From: Pinus tabuliformis
Taxonomy: Eukaryota > Streptophyta > Pinopsida > Pinales > Pinaceae
Direction: 5' to 3'
NCBI GenBank assembly: GCA_031772625.1
Contig: CM062817.1
Span: forward strand, 950,582,327-950,646,326
DNA length: 64,000 nt
Under the pieces are notes generated by a model that worked only from the letters and a program-made list of their open reading frames with translations, did not search any database and was not told the origin of the DNA. Positions 1 to 11,362 of this stretch are shown in pieces (within the stretch, counting starts at the first letter, position 1; each line of letters opens with the position of its first letter). A program made the translations under genes and the position numbers.

Positions 1-1511
1 TGCATCCGCCACCACATTTTGCTTCCCTTTTTTGTAGATGATTTCAAAGTCATAACCCAACATCTTTGTGACCCATTTTTGTTGCTCTTCATGGGATAAT
101 CTTTGTTCTAAAAAGTATTTAAGGCTATCATGATCCGTTTTTATCTTGAAGTGTCTTCCCATTAGGTAGGGTCGACATTTCTTAAGTGCATGGAGTATTG
201 CCAACATTTCCTTCTCATAAATAGCTTTGCTTAAAAACTTTCCCTTGATTGGACGACTTTCAAAAGCAATGGGTCTTTCATCTTGCATTAGAACAGCACC
301 AATTCCATTTCCTGAAGCATCACATTCCACAATAAAGGTTTTTGTGAAGTCCAGTGTAGCTAAGACTGGTGCTTGGCACATTGCCTCTTTAAGATGTTCA
401 AAGGCCTTTGTTGCTTCCAGAGTCCATGAAAATGAATCTTTCTTCAATAATGTTGTTAGAGGTGCTGCTATTCTCCCATAATTCTTAAAAAACTTGCGAT
501 AATACCCTGTCAACCTAAGAAATCCTTGCAGATGCTTTATGGATGTGGGGATTTTCCATTCCTTAATGGCTTTAATTTTGCTAGGGTCTACCTTAAATCC
601 TTCATGAGATACAATATGACCCAAATATTCCACCTCCTGGACTCCAAAGAAACATTTGGATCTTTTTTCATATAATTGTTTCTCCTCCAATAGTTGTAGC
701 ACCCTGTCAACATGTTCAACATGATCCTTCCAAGACTTGTTGTAGATTAGTATATCATCAAAAAATACTAACACAAATTTTCTAAGGAATGGTTTGAAAA
801 TTGAATTCATCAAACCTTGAAATGTTGAAGGTGCATTGGTAAGGCCAAAAGGCATGACCAAAAATTCATAATGACCCTCATGAGTTCTAAATGTCGTTTC
901 CGGAATGTATTCAATCTTCATTCTGATTTGATGATATCCCGAACGAAGATCCAACTTGGTGAAGTAAATTGATCCATGTAATTCATCAATAGCAGGAATG
1001 GGAAACTTATCTTTAATAGTGAGCTTGTTGAGCTCCCTATAATCCGGACACATGCGGCATGATCCATCCTTCTTGTGCACCAATATTAGTGGAGCTGAGA
1101 AAGAACTTTGACTCGGTTGAATTATACCAGCCTCTAGCATTTCTGCAACCATACGTTCAATTTCACTTTTTTGGACATAGGGATATCTGTACGGCCTGAT
1201 GTTTGGAGGAACACTTCCTGGAATTAGAAGAATAGCATGATCATGATCACGCATAGGTGGGAGACCCTTGGGAGTCTCAAATACCTTGGAATGATTGTCC
1301 AGGACCTTTTGGAGATCTGGAGAAATAGATGATTCTAATGTGGAAACATCTAGCGAGCATAATTGTGCAATTACCCCTCTTTGCTCCTTTTTTAAAAGCT
1401 TTGTCATACCATGAGAGCTGACTATCTTTCCTGGTTTCCCTGCAATACCCCTTAATTCAACTTCCTTTCCTTCCGTAGAAAATTTGATGAAAAGTTATTG
1501 AAAATTAAAAG
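1..1511 (-). pseudogene. gypsy reverse transcriptase-RNase H, partial, broken
   Basis: The minus-strand translation reads through the conserved RT core. A motif like SGYHQIRM lies near 930-960, MPFGLTNAPSTFQ near 830-860, and the catalytic FFDD box (family usual Y/F-x-DD) near 755-766. RNase H follows, with its DASGNGIGAVL start near 300-335 and a downstream TDH motif near 140. The frame continues to base 1, so the RNase H end and the integrase are cut by the window. Upstream, the linker from the protease is disrupted: a small deletion shifts the frame near 1515-1520, and an in-frame TAA lies at 1495-1497, where relatives carry a Glu codon. From about 1490 leftward I saw no further stop by eye. 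It would have copied element RNA to DNA inside a virus-like particle; now a relic. Confidence 0.85.
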
Positions 1512-1835
1512 CTATTGTACCCATTGGACTCCTAGTACAACATCCGCACCTCCCATTGGAATGGAAAGCATTGGGCTAGTAAATACATATTCTCCCATGG
1601 ATAGCTTGATATTATGGCACTTTCCAGAGCAATTTATTGTTCCTCCATTTGCAATCATCACTTGATACTCTGGTGCTGGATATAGGAAGCAATTCAATTC
1701 TTTTGCTACCCTACAATGAATAAAATTGTGGGTGCTTCCTGAATCAATCAACACTATTACCTTTTTCTTCTTGATTTGTCCTTCTATCTTGATGGTTTGA
1801 GGAGTGGTAATTCCAATGCCACAAGTCTGAGCCAA
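1512..1835 (-). pseudogene. gypsy retropepsin-like aspartic protease
   Basis: This 107-residue reading frame carries the retropepsin active site DSGSTHNFI around residues 30-38 and a LGVQWVQ end, which in relatives leads directly into the RT linker. Here it runs into a TAG because of a small frame-shifting deletion. The protease would have cleaved the Gag-Pol polyprotein. The start at 1835 is merely the first Met and no gag precedes it, so it is the N-terminal remnant of a deleted polyprotein rather than a free-standing gene. Confidence 0.85.
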
Positions 1836-2275
1836 ATTGGATTTTCCAAGGAAGAGTTATGTGAAATCTCCCACAGTGACTTGCTTTTAGACTAGTTCAG
1901 TAGAGCGAACTTGTATGACATGCCACGAGTCACTGTTTCAACCTTTGAATTTGAAACACACACACAAGAAACTAAAGTCCACCCTCTTTCTGTACTTTCT
2001 TACGAAATTTCAATCCGATCCCCAGAGAGAAAGTTATGACGATTTTCCCCAGGTCACCTGTTTTGAATGTAATTCAGGAGTCTGCAAAAAGACAAACTTC
2101 TTCAGATCATATCTCCGCAAATATCACGCGAAAAGCTCTGAAATTTGGACCCACGGTTTAGCACGATTTCTTCTCAAATGAGTTTTTTCTGCGACTTCTG
2201 AAACGTCACAGAAAAAATGTTATAGCGAAAATACCACGATGACCTGTTTGGAGCAGCGAAACCCTAGAATCCAAA

Positions 2276-2287
2276 GCTCTGATACCA
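2276..2287 (-). other. primer-binding site, tRNA-iMet type
   Basis: Read on the minus strand the 12 bases are TGGTATCAGAGC, the classical complement of the initiator tRNA-Met 3' end used by many plant LTR retrotransposons. It lies two bases inside the 5' LTR and fixes both the orientation and the LTR edge. Confidence 0.9.
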
Positions 2288-2289
2288 AA

Positions 2290-2622
2290 TGTTATGAAAC
2301 CAACTCAAGAAAAGATAGAAAATATAGATCAACCTCTTAGAATTCAGCCTCTTCGAGGGGGAAACCTCGTTTACATTACATAAATGAACAATTCTTGGAT
2401 GATACAAATGACAAAACCTCCTTTCTATATATAGGAGTCTAAGGAGTCACAATATAATCCAGCCAACCTAACAATAATAATATAAAGCCACAAAAATAAC
2501 AATAGAGGGATTCTATGGGGCACAGAAATAACAATATGGGGGTAATAGGGGCACAACAATATAAATAAGGGGTATAACTACAATAGTAATGGGGTAATCA
2601 CTAGTATTATAGGGACCCAACA
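2290..2622 (-). repeat. 5' LTR of the gypsy element
   Basis: A 333-bp LTR that begins TGTTGGGTCC and ends CATAACA on the minus strand, giving the standard TG..CA ends and a TGTT/AACA inverted terminus. The inner edge is set by the primer-binding site at 2276-2287. The outer edge is set by the CA at 2621-2622, immediately followed by sequence that reads as a methyltransferase exon. The partner LTR is outside the window. Confidence 0.85.
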
Positions 2623-2623
2623 A

Positions 2624-3740
2624 TTCGCCATTGCCTTGACGTACCAGAATTCTTGGTTCACTTCGTTGATCTTCCATCGAATTATTTCAATACATTATTT
2701 CGAACATTGCCTCCATTTCGAGGTACATTTTAAATTGTATCTAGAGATGGAAGAACAAGACTACCAATAACAACATCATCAGTGCACAATGAAGTTAAGC
2801 CTCCAACAACTAGATGTTACTTCGCATCAGCCATGTTGGGATCTCACTGCAAACAACTTTTCCCACAACGAACCCTCGTCTTCTTCCATTCCTCCTGCAC
2901 TAGCCTCCATTAGCTTTCACAAGTGAGTGAGAAAGACATTAAGCCCCATAGTTATGTCATTTAATTTTACATCTCACCAAATCTAGATTAATATTGATGA
3001 AGATGATATATTATTAATCGTTTTCAATTTCAGTTTCTTGATAGCATTGAAGACAGATATTCCCCTACCTGGAACGGTGGGCATGTCTACATATCAAGTG
3101 ATGAAGTAGATGATCCCTATCTCAACCAATTGAAACAAGACTTTGCAAAATTCTTAAGTGTGAGAGAGGAAGAGATTATTCCTGGAGGATGTCTGTTCAT
3201 TTCTCTCTTGGCCCGTAACTCTACCGAGATATAGGAACAAAGCGGGGTGGGAGATTGTGATTTCCACTTGGAAGTTGCATTACAGGAGATGGTTAAGGAG
3301 GTAAATTATATAATTCAATATTATTATCTCATAACTAGGTTTTAATACATTCAGTATGTGATCAATATTTTGTTGGCAGGGTTTGATTGAGGAGGAGAAA
3401 CCAAACTCCTTCAACATTCCCTACTATTGTCCAAGTGTGGGGGAGATAAAGATCATAGTGGAGATGAAGAACTCTTTTGAAATAGACAACATGATGACTC
3501 GGAGTGGGTTTCCTTTACATCCATTGATGGAGGTTAGAGAGGGAGGAGGAGATGTTCAGTGGAATAGTAGGAAAGAATTATAGAGCCTTGTTCGAAAATA
3601 TTGTTGGAGTCCACTTTGGATGGAATGAATATCTGGTAGATGAATTTTTCTCCAGGATTGAGAAAAGAGTCACTGTGAAATATGGAGAGTACTTGCCCAA
3701 TACACTTGACCTAGTCATTACGTTTCTCCTTCACAAATGA
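2624..3740 (+). pseudogene. SABATH carboxyl methyltransferase pseudogene, 5' truncated
   Basis: Three exons are recognisable: 2624-2922, 3034-3300 and 3380-3740, with GT..AG introns between them. Exon 1 carries the SABATH segment DLPSNYFNTLFRTLP and a decayed RCYFASAMLGS..HSS region. Exon 2 reads WNGGHVYISSDEVDDPYLNQ and later EEIIPGGCLF, typical of the family's helical cap. Exon 3 opens GLIEEEKPNSFNIPYYCPS, a SABATH hallmark. Functional members transfer a methyl group from S-adenosylmethionine to carboxyl groups of small acids such as salicylate, jasmonate or indole acetate. This copy is dead: TAA at 2731-2733, TAG at 2911-2913 (replacing the Trp of HWLSQ), TAG at 3232-3234, and a frameshift near 3545-3575 before the C-terminal ALFENIVGVHFG part. 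The N-terminal third, with the AdoMet-binding region, is absent because the gypsy LTR abuts codon by codon. The particular substrate cannot be told. Confidence 0.85.
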
Positions 3741-4843
3741 TACACTTTATCAGCTCCCTGAATATTTCTTACCTCCATTCATGCTGTATAACTCAACAGA
3801 CACATAAATGGTGCTATGTAGAATGTTGTGGTCACGATTAGTTGAACATGGTGGCACATGCCTCAGCAGTTGCGTTTTTCTTGGAAGCCCAAAATGTAAT
3901 AGTCATTGAATAAAAGATTATCTATTTTCTGCCTAGTTTCACGTTTCTATTGAGAATAACTTTACAGGCTTCCCATCACTGTGTATTTAAGTTATTAAAT
4001 GTATACTATTTAAGGGGATAGAGTTTGGATCGGTAAATTATTTAATTCAGTAGAAACTCAGTTATAATTGTTTTAATCATGTAAAATAGTTAATTTAAAC
4101 CTACAATTTCCATAAATGTCAACCCCCACTTAAATTTACACAAACTTAACTAAATTGAAGGCAAAAAACACACACAATTTAACTACTGTAGTGAAACTCA
4201 CTGGTAAAAAAGTTTATTAAAATTCTTATTATTGAAAAATCTTTTTCCTTGTAAATTGTAATAATATCATTACCAAGTAGTGTAATCCATTGGTATCTAA
4301 GTGAGTTGCGCTAAACTCGTTCTGAAGTGGGAAGCAATGTAGCACATTTTGTTCTCTTTTTATATGCATTTATTTGAAGAACCGAAGTTAATGTTTAAAA
4401 ACAACATTGAACATTCATATCATGTTCTATATTCATAAAAACTAGCATAGATCCATTTTAAATATGGCTCTAACATGATATTAGATGGATCTAATTTCTT
4501 CACTTGGATTTTTTTTTTTTTTTTTGTTTTTGTTTTTTTAGAGATTCAAAAAAAAAATTATTTTGGCCGACATGAGTAAAATTTCAACTTTATGACGGAC
4601 GGGCATGCTTACACATCATACTGGGCTGTAAAATGATCCTCTTGTCTCAACAACGTCTAGAATTTATATCAGGTTGTATACTTATAGGATAAGTGTAGGT
4701 CAGACTTTTAATTATAATGAATTTTAATTTGGAAGTAGGTTTGGTTAAGATATCATAATTTATCAATAGGACATGTTTCAAAAGCTACAATAATAAGCAC
4801 AAATATAAATACAAATAATGAAAATTTTATAAGAGAAAATATT

Positions 4844-5100
4844 GTTGTGGTTCATCCCATTTGGGTTACATCAACAAAGAAATACCTAGGCCTTTTATTA
4901 TGTCCTATTTTACAGTCTTTTCCTCTTTTACCATGCCCTCACAATGGACAAAATAAACTAAAAATGGAAGACAAAAAATTGGTGTGGTCCATCGAATTTG
5001 GGTTACATACACTAATAAATACCTAGGCCTTTTATTATGTCATGTTTTACAATATTTTCCTCTTTTACCATACCCTCACAATGGCCAAAAGAAACTAAAA
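4844..5100. repeat. tandem duplication, about 137 bp, two copies
   Basis: Two imperfect copies, about 4844-4980 and 4981-5100. Both share the TTTGGGTTACAT motif, CCTAGGCCTTTTATTATGTC (4885 and 5022, offset 137) and TTCCTCTTTTACCAT.CCCTCACAATGG. No coding potential is apparent. Confidence 0.85.
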
Positions 5101-5299
5101 AAGGATCCACCATGCACTTAAATAGACTACATTACATTAAAATATCATAAAACCTAAACAATAAACTGACTTTGACTGAGTTTAGGTTACCCTAATTACC
5201 CTAAAAATTCCCTCTTAAACTTGCCTTGGAATCTATAAGAAGACATGGGTAGCTATCTACCATTTGTCTAGGCACCATTCTCTCATATTATTCAATACC

Positions 5300-5390
5300 C
5301 ATCTCACATCATCAAATACCACATTTTGGCTCCCCCCCCCTCCATCTCACATCATCAAATACCACATTTTGGCTCCCCCCTCTCCATCTC
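5300..5390. repeat. 43-bp tandem duplication with C-tracts
   Basis: The unit starting CATCTCACATCATCAAATAC occurs at 5300 and again at 5343, each followed by a run of C residues of different length. It is a typical slippage product. Confidence 0.85.
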
Positions 5391-6043
5391 CCCTCCCCTT
5401 AAAACTAGCACAAGAGTACACCTACCATACTTGTAACTAAGTTGCCCATCCCACAACTTGATTAGACATAACAACATGCACCACCACACTACAATATGTA
5501 TGCCTCAATAATAAGTCTTATAACAAACCAATCTCAAGTTAGTGTATAAGTACATTTCGCGACCCTTTTATTTATTCAAGTAGTACATTCATCAATTTGG
5601 TCCTCCATCCCTTCTATGTTTGCGAGAGAGACATCATGTGCAATGTGATATTAAGCTCTTCTCAAATTGATGATGCCTCCAAACCTCATTTTTGCTAAAG
5701 AGTTCCAACCACTCTCTCATTAGCATAGTATGATTAATCATAATTCTAATCTAAATAACCTCTTGAACCCATATGATTTACTCACTTAGGGTTGTGCCTC
5801 CTCTATATGCTCAAAATATCTAGCTAGTAAATCTTCCCATTTATTTTGATCTATATATTTCATTACATATGTAGGTCTCGAAGTAGTAAGTCTATGTGTA
5901 CAACTAATAGGAACTCATTATCTACCATTGAATAAGTGCTTAGCAACTATCATACTAATTTTTATAAAAAATGAGTGGTACATAATCTAGGGAAATTATA
6001 TAAATTTGATGGAGTTTATAGGCATAAAAATGAGGAATACATA

Positions 6044-6294
6044 TGTTAAAATTGGAAGAAACCAAATATATTCAGAAAATTAGCAGCTCTCAGGAGCAAG
6101 CTGCACCTAGAGACTGCTTCATGGAGAACGATCTACCTTGATTATTATTCATCAAGAATATATATATTTTTACATGAGAATAGGAGACATAGAACTAAGT
6201 CCTAGAAAGTAGGAACTAATTCATAAACTAGGACAGACACTCATCTAATGAATAAACTCTCTCCAATAATACAAATTCTCCATTAATTTCAACA
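6044..6294 (-). repeat. 3' LTR of Copia-1
   Basis: 251 bp with TG..CA ends; matches 13035-13283 along its whole length, for example AGCAAGCTGCACCT and AAACTCTCTCCAATAATA. The minus-strand sequence just inside it (AAGGGGAAG) is a plausible polypurine tract. The target duplication ACATA precedes it at 6039-6043. Confidence 0.95.
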
Positions 6295-6638
6295 CTTCCC
6301 CTTAATGGAGAAATGGTTCACTAGACTCCTAACATATCCCTCAATAATTTAAATTTAATTATTCCAAGGGGATTGGTAAAAATGTATATTGCATTATCAC
6401 AAGTATTACAATATTCAACATAAATTTATTTTCACTGAACCTTCTCTCTAAGAAAGTGAAACTGTGTATCAATATGCTATGTGTTTTTGTGAAACACATG
6501 ATTGTTTGCAAGTTTGATTGAACTTGGATTGTCACATCTCATAAATATAACATATTTTTGTTCTTCTCCGACATCATGGAGAAGTATTCTCAACCAAATT
6601 TCCTCACACATTGTTGCACACATCTCTTGATACTATAC

Positions 6639-7278
6639 TTATGCTGAAGAAAAGGATGCAATATGTTTTTTCTTGTTGCTCCATGCAATGACCTTGGATG
6701 CAATGCTGAATGCATAACCTATTATGGATCTTCTGTCATCCATATTTTCGGCCCAATCTGAATATGAAAAAATTGTCAATCTAACATCAAACGAATCAGT
6801 ATATTTAATACCAAAGTATAAGGTTCCTTGAATATACCTTAAGACACCTTTCACTGCCACCGAATGAATTTCAAGAGGCTTTGACATAAACTGGCTCAAA
6901 GCACTGACTGGAAAAGATAAAACATGTCTAGATGTAGTTAGATAAATCAAACTCCCAACTAGTTGTCTATATAGTGTTGCATCCACCTCCGTAGAACCAT
7001 CGCCATTCTGAAGTTTGACATTATACTGTAAAGGCACTGAGGCAGCTTTGCATTGATCCATTCTAAACTTTTTCAATAAGCTCCTAACATATATTCCTTG
7101 AGACAAAAAGTTCTGCCCAAAATCCCTCGGGACTTCAAGACCCAAACAATAATGTAACTCTCCAATGTATTTCATTTCAAAAACTTGTGACATCGGCACT
7201 TTGACTTTTTTAATAAGCTCATCAACATTTCCTCTAATAATAAGGTCATCTACATATAGATAAATAAAAAAAATTCTC
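6639..7278 (-). pseudogene. copia reverse transcriptase C-terminal half and RNase H start (Copia-1)
   Basis: The minus-strand frame includes the catalytic YVDDL box (near 7235-7250), then MKYIGELHYCLGLEV, the copia signature VDATLYRQLVGSLIYLT and the RNase H start YSDWAENMDDRRSIIGY. In functional relatives the latter reads D-W-A/G-D--D-R-S-T-G. It runs to SSA near 6639 and then degenerates: the remaining RNase H and the usual KHI-x-RYH end are not in frame. It was separated from its N-terminal half by the solo LTR at 7284-8346. Confidence 0.9.
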
Positions 7279-7283
7279 CCCTT

Positions 7284-8346
7284 TGTTGTCTAGATAAATC
7301 CTCTCTACAGAAAGATACAATACCTTTAGCCCAATGAGTGGGTCTAGGAAGCAAAGTGATAATCTACTAGACACTTTCCTAAGTTGCAATTTAAAAGAGA
7401 GATGAAGAAGATGGCCTACCTCGTTCTGATGCTATCTCAATCTCCTTTGTTTATGACCTTGAATCGCTTGCGCCACAGGCTCGTTGTTTTTGTTTTCAAC
7501 GTTTATACACCTGCACAAGAGATCAAGACACAACAAGGCATGCAAATACAAATAGCATATTCAAATGAAACATACTTAACTGATCAAGGAATTTTAAGAT
7601 AAGCGATACATGAACATACACATTTAGGGAAAATGAACCAGTAGTTGTATATTAATAGAAAATAAAGGGAAGCATACAACCAAGCCTTAATGTTGATAGG
7701 CTTTCCTTGAATGAATATCTAAGTCCAATATGAGATCTCTAAGAACTCCTTTTCCAAGCCAAATTAGTAGCATATAGGCACAATATTAGCATAAGGGTGC
7801 AAATAGACATAGACCAACCAACCACTAACCTGACCAACCATTTCGAATTGGAGAGGGTGAATATATAGGTTGGGAAAGGGAGTTAGGATCTCTCAAAAGA
7901 AAGGAGTAGGCCGTCATCTCAAGGAGGTAGCTCATAGGGATAAGACCAAGATGCCAAGTTGGGAGAATTCAACCTCATCTACATCAAACAACCTCCAGCT
8001 TGCTGTTTTGGAAGATTTTATGTCACGAAGCTTCTCATCCATTTTGGGAAAATTGCCTTTTTGGGATCATCACAGGTATACAAGTCAACAAAGCGATGCC
8101 ATCATGGGCCAAGTATAGTGCAACAAGTGATCATCACTATTTTTAGCCTCATAAGAGCAATGCTTCTCAAATTAGGGTTTAAGGGCTCTTTCCTTCAGGG
8201 AAAGCTCAAGGAATTTTCCAATCAATTTCTTAAGGAGGATCTGAGCTACATATATGAATGAGTACACTCCATAATAGTCATGTTTTCAGGCACATTGGGG
8301 TATGTCACAGGGAAGTACAAGAGGGGTGAAAAAATACTGTGTAACA
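7284..8346 (+). mobile_element. solo LTR inserted in the Copia-1 reverse transcriptase
   Basis: A 1,063-bp segment beginning TGTTGTCTAG and ending TGTAACA on the plus strand, with perfect 5-bp duplications CCCTT at 7279-7283 and 8347-8351. Removing it rejoins the Copia-1 RT reading across the YVDD region, so the borders are well supported. It carries no LTR-retrotransposon protein motifs, which makes a solo LTR (left by recombination between two LTRs) the simplest reading. A TATA-like GAATATATAGG near 7859-7869 on the plus strand favours plus orientation, but TG..CA ends read equally on both strands. Small open frames inside it are not recognisable proteins. The length suggests Ty3/gypsy, but that is a guess. 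Confidence 0.85.
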
Positions 8347-8351
8347 CCCTT

Positions 8352-8868
8352 TTTATAAAACACAGTATGCAGATTTGGGTTGTTCTTGCTCCTTTTATAA
8401 CTATGCTGTAAGAAAAATGAATCAATTTTTTCAAACCATGACCTGGGTGCTTGTTTCAAACCATATAATTCCTTTTTATTTGTATATTAAATGCTCCTAC
8501 CCTTGTTTGATAAATCCTCCATGATGTATTAAATAAACCTCTTCTTTCAATTCTCCATTTAAAAATACAAACTTCACATCTAGTTGGTGTAGACTGCAAT
8601 GATGTTTTATAGATAATTCTATCATCATTCTAATAGTAGTCATATTAGCTACTGGAGAAAATGTCTCATCATAATCAACTCCTTCTCTTTGTGAATAACC
8701 TTTAGCTATCAACCTAGCTTTGTATTTGCCTACATTACCATCTGATTTAAATTTAGGTTTATGTAACCACTTGCAACCTATAGGTTCATTCCCTTCTGGC
8801 AATTCAACTAAATCCCAGGTTTCGTTTTTAAGTATTGACTCATTTCCTCTTCCATGGCTTCCCTTCAC
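8352..8868 (-). pseudogene. copia reverse transcriptase N-terminal half (Copia-1)
   Basis: Minus-strand reading includes NETWDLVELPEGNEPIGCKW, YKARLIAKGYSQREGVDY, ETFSPVANMTTIR and QLDVKFVFLNGELKEEVY, the standard opening of copia RT. In QLDVK.VFLNG the K replaces the usual T/N of DVKTAFLNG-type motifs. A frame break near 8497 precedes LYGLKQAPRSWFEKIDSF (about 8410-8465). The frame then runs into the solo LTR at 8346. Confidence 0.9.
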
Positions 8869-9203
8869 TCATTATATTGAATTTATTGAATCTTTATAAT
8901 TTGAGGTCTAAACAGCATTTAAAGAACTAGTTATAAGAGCATGGTCTCTATACCTTGCTGGTAATTGAGTCTACCTACCTGATCTCCTCAGTGGTGGACT
9001 TGCCCCAAATCTATCTTGCTCATTCCTTGCTGGACATGTCTTGCCTAGTGTACTTGCCTCCCTTGATTCTTCTTTTCGTTGTTGTTGTTGTAGCTGCACA
9101 TGGTCGTCCCTTGTTTCATCACTTCCATCTTCCACCAGCGAAGGCATGTGCTACTCTTCATTTCCCTTATCACATTTTCCATCATCAACTTGCTCATGGA
9201 ATA

Positions 9204-9990
9204 CTACATCTCTACTTGCAAATACTTTGTTAGTAGAGGGATTAAACAATTATATGCTTTAAACTGTGCACAATACCCTATGAAAATGCATTTAGTGGCC
9301 TTTGAATCCAATTTCTTTCTATCCTCTTTCCGAACATGAACAAAAAATTTTGAGCCTAAAACTCTTAAATGATTAATTGCAGAGTGAAAACCTAATAAAG
9401 CTTCGAAAGGAGTTTTAAGATCAAGGCTTTTTGTTGGACTCCTATTGTTTAGATACACTGCAGTATTTATTGCTTCTGCCTGAAAACCATTAGACAAGTT
9501 ATTACCTTTTAACATGTTGCATGTACACTCCACAAGGGTTCTGTTCTTCCTCTCTGCAACCTTTTTCTGTTGATGAGTGTGGGGTACTGTGACCTATTGA
9601 ACTATCCCATGGTCCTTATAGTATTTGATGAAGTCACCATGCTTGTATTCTCCCTCTTGATTTGAAAGGAGAATTTTGATGACATCCCTGTTTTTTTTTC
9701 GACCATGCTTCTAAGATCTTTAAAATATTCAAAAGTATGACTCTTCTTTTTGAGAAAATATACCTAGGTAAATCTTGTACAATCATCAACAAATAATAAC
9801 AAATAATAGGCACCTCCTAATGACCTTATATACATTGGCCCACATATATCAATGTGCACAAGCTCTAGTATAGCTCTCGTCCTTCTACCTAAACTTTAGG
9901 GAAAATCATCCCTATGCATCTTCCCAAGGACACATCCTTCACAATCAACATGAACATTTTTTAAATAGGGAGACCATTGACCATACCTTT
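9204..9990 (-). pseudogene. copia integrase, broken (Copia-1)
   Basis: The C-terminal part reads AEAINTAVYLNNRSPTKSL, then LRVLGSKFFVHV and KCIFIGYCAQFKAYN, the usual end of the copia integrase core (family: NR.PT.....TP.E...G..P...HLR.FG). Upstream, pieces of the catalytic core remain readable around 9700-9860 (a TRFTYIFSKKKSHTF-like segment after the second-strand Asp region), but frames change several times. It would have inserted element DNA into the host genome. Confidence 0.85.
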
Positions 9991-9994
9991 TTTT

Positions 9995-10636
9995 TCATAG
10001 CAGCACTAAATCAAGAAGATTGATGTGTCCGAATCTTTGGTGCCAAAGGTTATCTGTTGTCGTTATTGTTGAAGTCAAAGGATGATGTGGTAAACTTGTG
10101 ACATTAAACTTAAACAGGCCTCCAACTCGAATTCCAGATGCAACCGGTTTATGTTTATTGAGAAAATCCTTAATGACACAATAGGTTTTAAAAAAATCTT
10201 CCTGCAAGTTCTGATTTGCAACCATTGAAACAAAAATCAAATTCCTTTTAACTCCTAGTACAGACATCACATTTTGGATTTTTCTGATCTTTCCATCAGG
10301 AAAAATCACAAGAATGTCTCCAAGTCCTTTGATTTGGTAGGCCCTTTCATCACCAAGGTAGATATTAACACCACCACTGGTTTCTTTAAAACTTTTAAAT
10401 GAATGTTTGTTACCTGTCATGTGAGTCGAAGTTCCTGAATCCAAAAACCAAGTTTTTGCTTCAGCATTTTTGACAAAGAAAGAAAAATCAGATACAAACA
10501 ATATGAGATTCTGATTCTGATCATCATCAGCAAAGTGCCCTACATGCTTCTTATGTCTATGTTGACCTTCATCAAGTTTCTTCTTGTGGAAATTTCTAGC
10601 AATGTGATGAGATTTACCACAATAAAAATATTTCAT
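9995..10636 (-). pseudogene. gag zinc-knuckle end, protease and GAG-pre-integrase (Copia-1)
   Basis: This 213-residue frame starts with a degenerate zinc knuckle, YFYCGKSHHIARNF. The normal C-x2-C-x4-H-x4-C has lost its first and last Cys (Tyr and Phe). The aspartic protease follows, with WFLDSGTSTHMTG near residues 62-74, and the pre-integrase motif LWHQRFGHIN near residues 197-206. This order (gag end, protease, integrase) confirms copia. The loss of zinc ligands indicates relaxed selection. Confidence 0.9.
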
Positions 10637-10935
10637 CCTTTAATCATCTTTGGTGGAAAAAATACATTGAGGGGGCTTTCTCTGTGGTGTACCTCCACCT
10701 TTATATCTTGCACTTGCTTTCACTTTGAAATGATTTTTATTTTCCATTAATGCTAGATCTGAATACTAAGGTTTGAGAGTCATTTGCTTCTCTTCCTCTT
10801 GAATCAATATCCCTATCAATTCTTCAAAATTGGGGGCTTTCTCCCTTGCATTCAGGCCTGTAATAAACATAAGATAATCGTAAGTTATACCATTCGTGGT
10901 AACCGTAATGTGATTTGTGTTTGATACTGTCTCCC

Positions 10936-11362
10936 CTATATCGACATCTTATTTCTGAGCTCCTTGATCTGAGAGATGAAGGCAATGACTGATTCTCTCT
11001 CCTCCATTTTGATGGTGAGAATCTTGCTCTTCAGGAATAATAGGTGATTTGTATTTTTTATCTCATATAGCTCCTTGAAATTTGTCCAGATCCCATTTGT
11101 TGATTCACACTCTTTGATGTGAGGGATAATGCAGTCTTTAATTGACAATTTCAATAGCACTTTTGCTTTGTTTTCCCTCTTCTCCCAATCTTGAATTGCT
11201 ACAGTTGTTTTGCTTGTGGCTGCAGTTGGCTTCAGCTCATCCCCATTTGCGATCACCCATGCACTTTTCTGCTCAAGCAAGGTCTGCAACTTGAATTTCC
11301 AATTTGAATATTTGGACCCATCAAGCTTATTTCTCTAGTTCAAATACACATCTTCCATATTT
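10936..11362 (-). pseudogene. copia gag (UBN2-type) N-terminal part (Copia-1)
   Basis: Minus-strand reading from about 11362 gives KLDGSNYSNWKFKLQTLLEQ and then IPHIKECESTNGIWTNFKEL, LKSKILTIKMEERESVIAFI and QIKELRNKM, the alpha-helical Gag of plant copia elements (UBN2 family). A TAG lies just after the presumed start (before RNKLDG), and a frame break separates this part from the zinc-knuckle frame at 10636. Confidence 0.85.

Larger units (their letters stand above)
1..2622 (-). mobile_element. Ty3/gypsy LTR retrotransposon, 5' part, decayed
   Basis: The element reads right to left: LTR (2290-2622), tRNA-Met-type primer-binding site (2276-2287), short leader, retropepsin (1512-1835), then reverse transcriptase and RNase H running off the left edge at base 1. 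The integrase and 3' LTR would lie outside the window. Only about 440 bases separate the primer-binding site from the protease, so gag is deleted or replaced; 1836-2275 shows no gag motif on the minus strand. The protease-RT-RNase H order and the internal protease fit Ty3/gypsy. Target-site duplication cannot be tested because the far LTR is not visible; the flanking bases on this side are attcg (2623-2627). The element is not autonomous: gag is absent and pol is broken near 1495-1515. Confidence 0.9.
3741..6038. other. AT-rich intergenic DNA
   Basis: No convincing reading frame on either strand. It contains a poly-T run near 4509-4525, two short tandem duplications (4844-5100 and 5300-5390), and a stretch at about 5985-6043 that resembles the sequence just beyond the right end of Copia-1 (13289-13345). 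That last match suggests a short tandem duplication existed before the insertion. Confidence 0.6.

Noticed and set aside
7870-8261. Overlapping open frames inside the solo LTR
   Set aside because: Wholly within a TG..CA segment with target duplications; no protein similarity.
9041-9339. Plus-strand frames across Copia-1 integrase
   Set aside because: Shadows of the minus-strand integrase reading.
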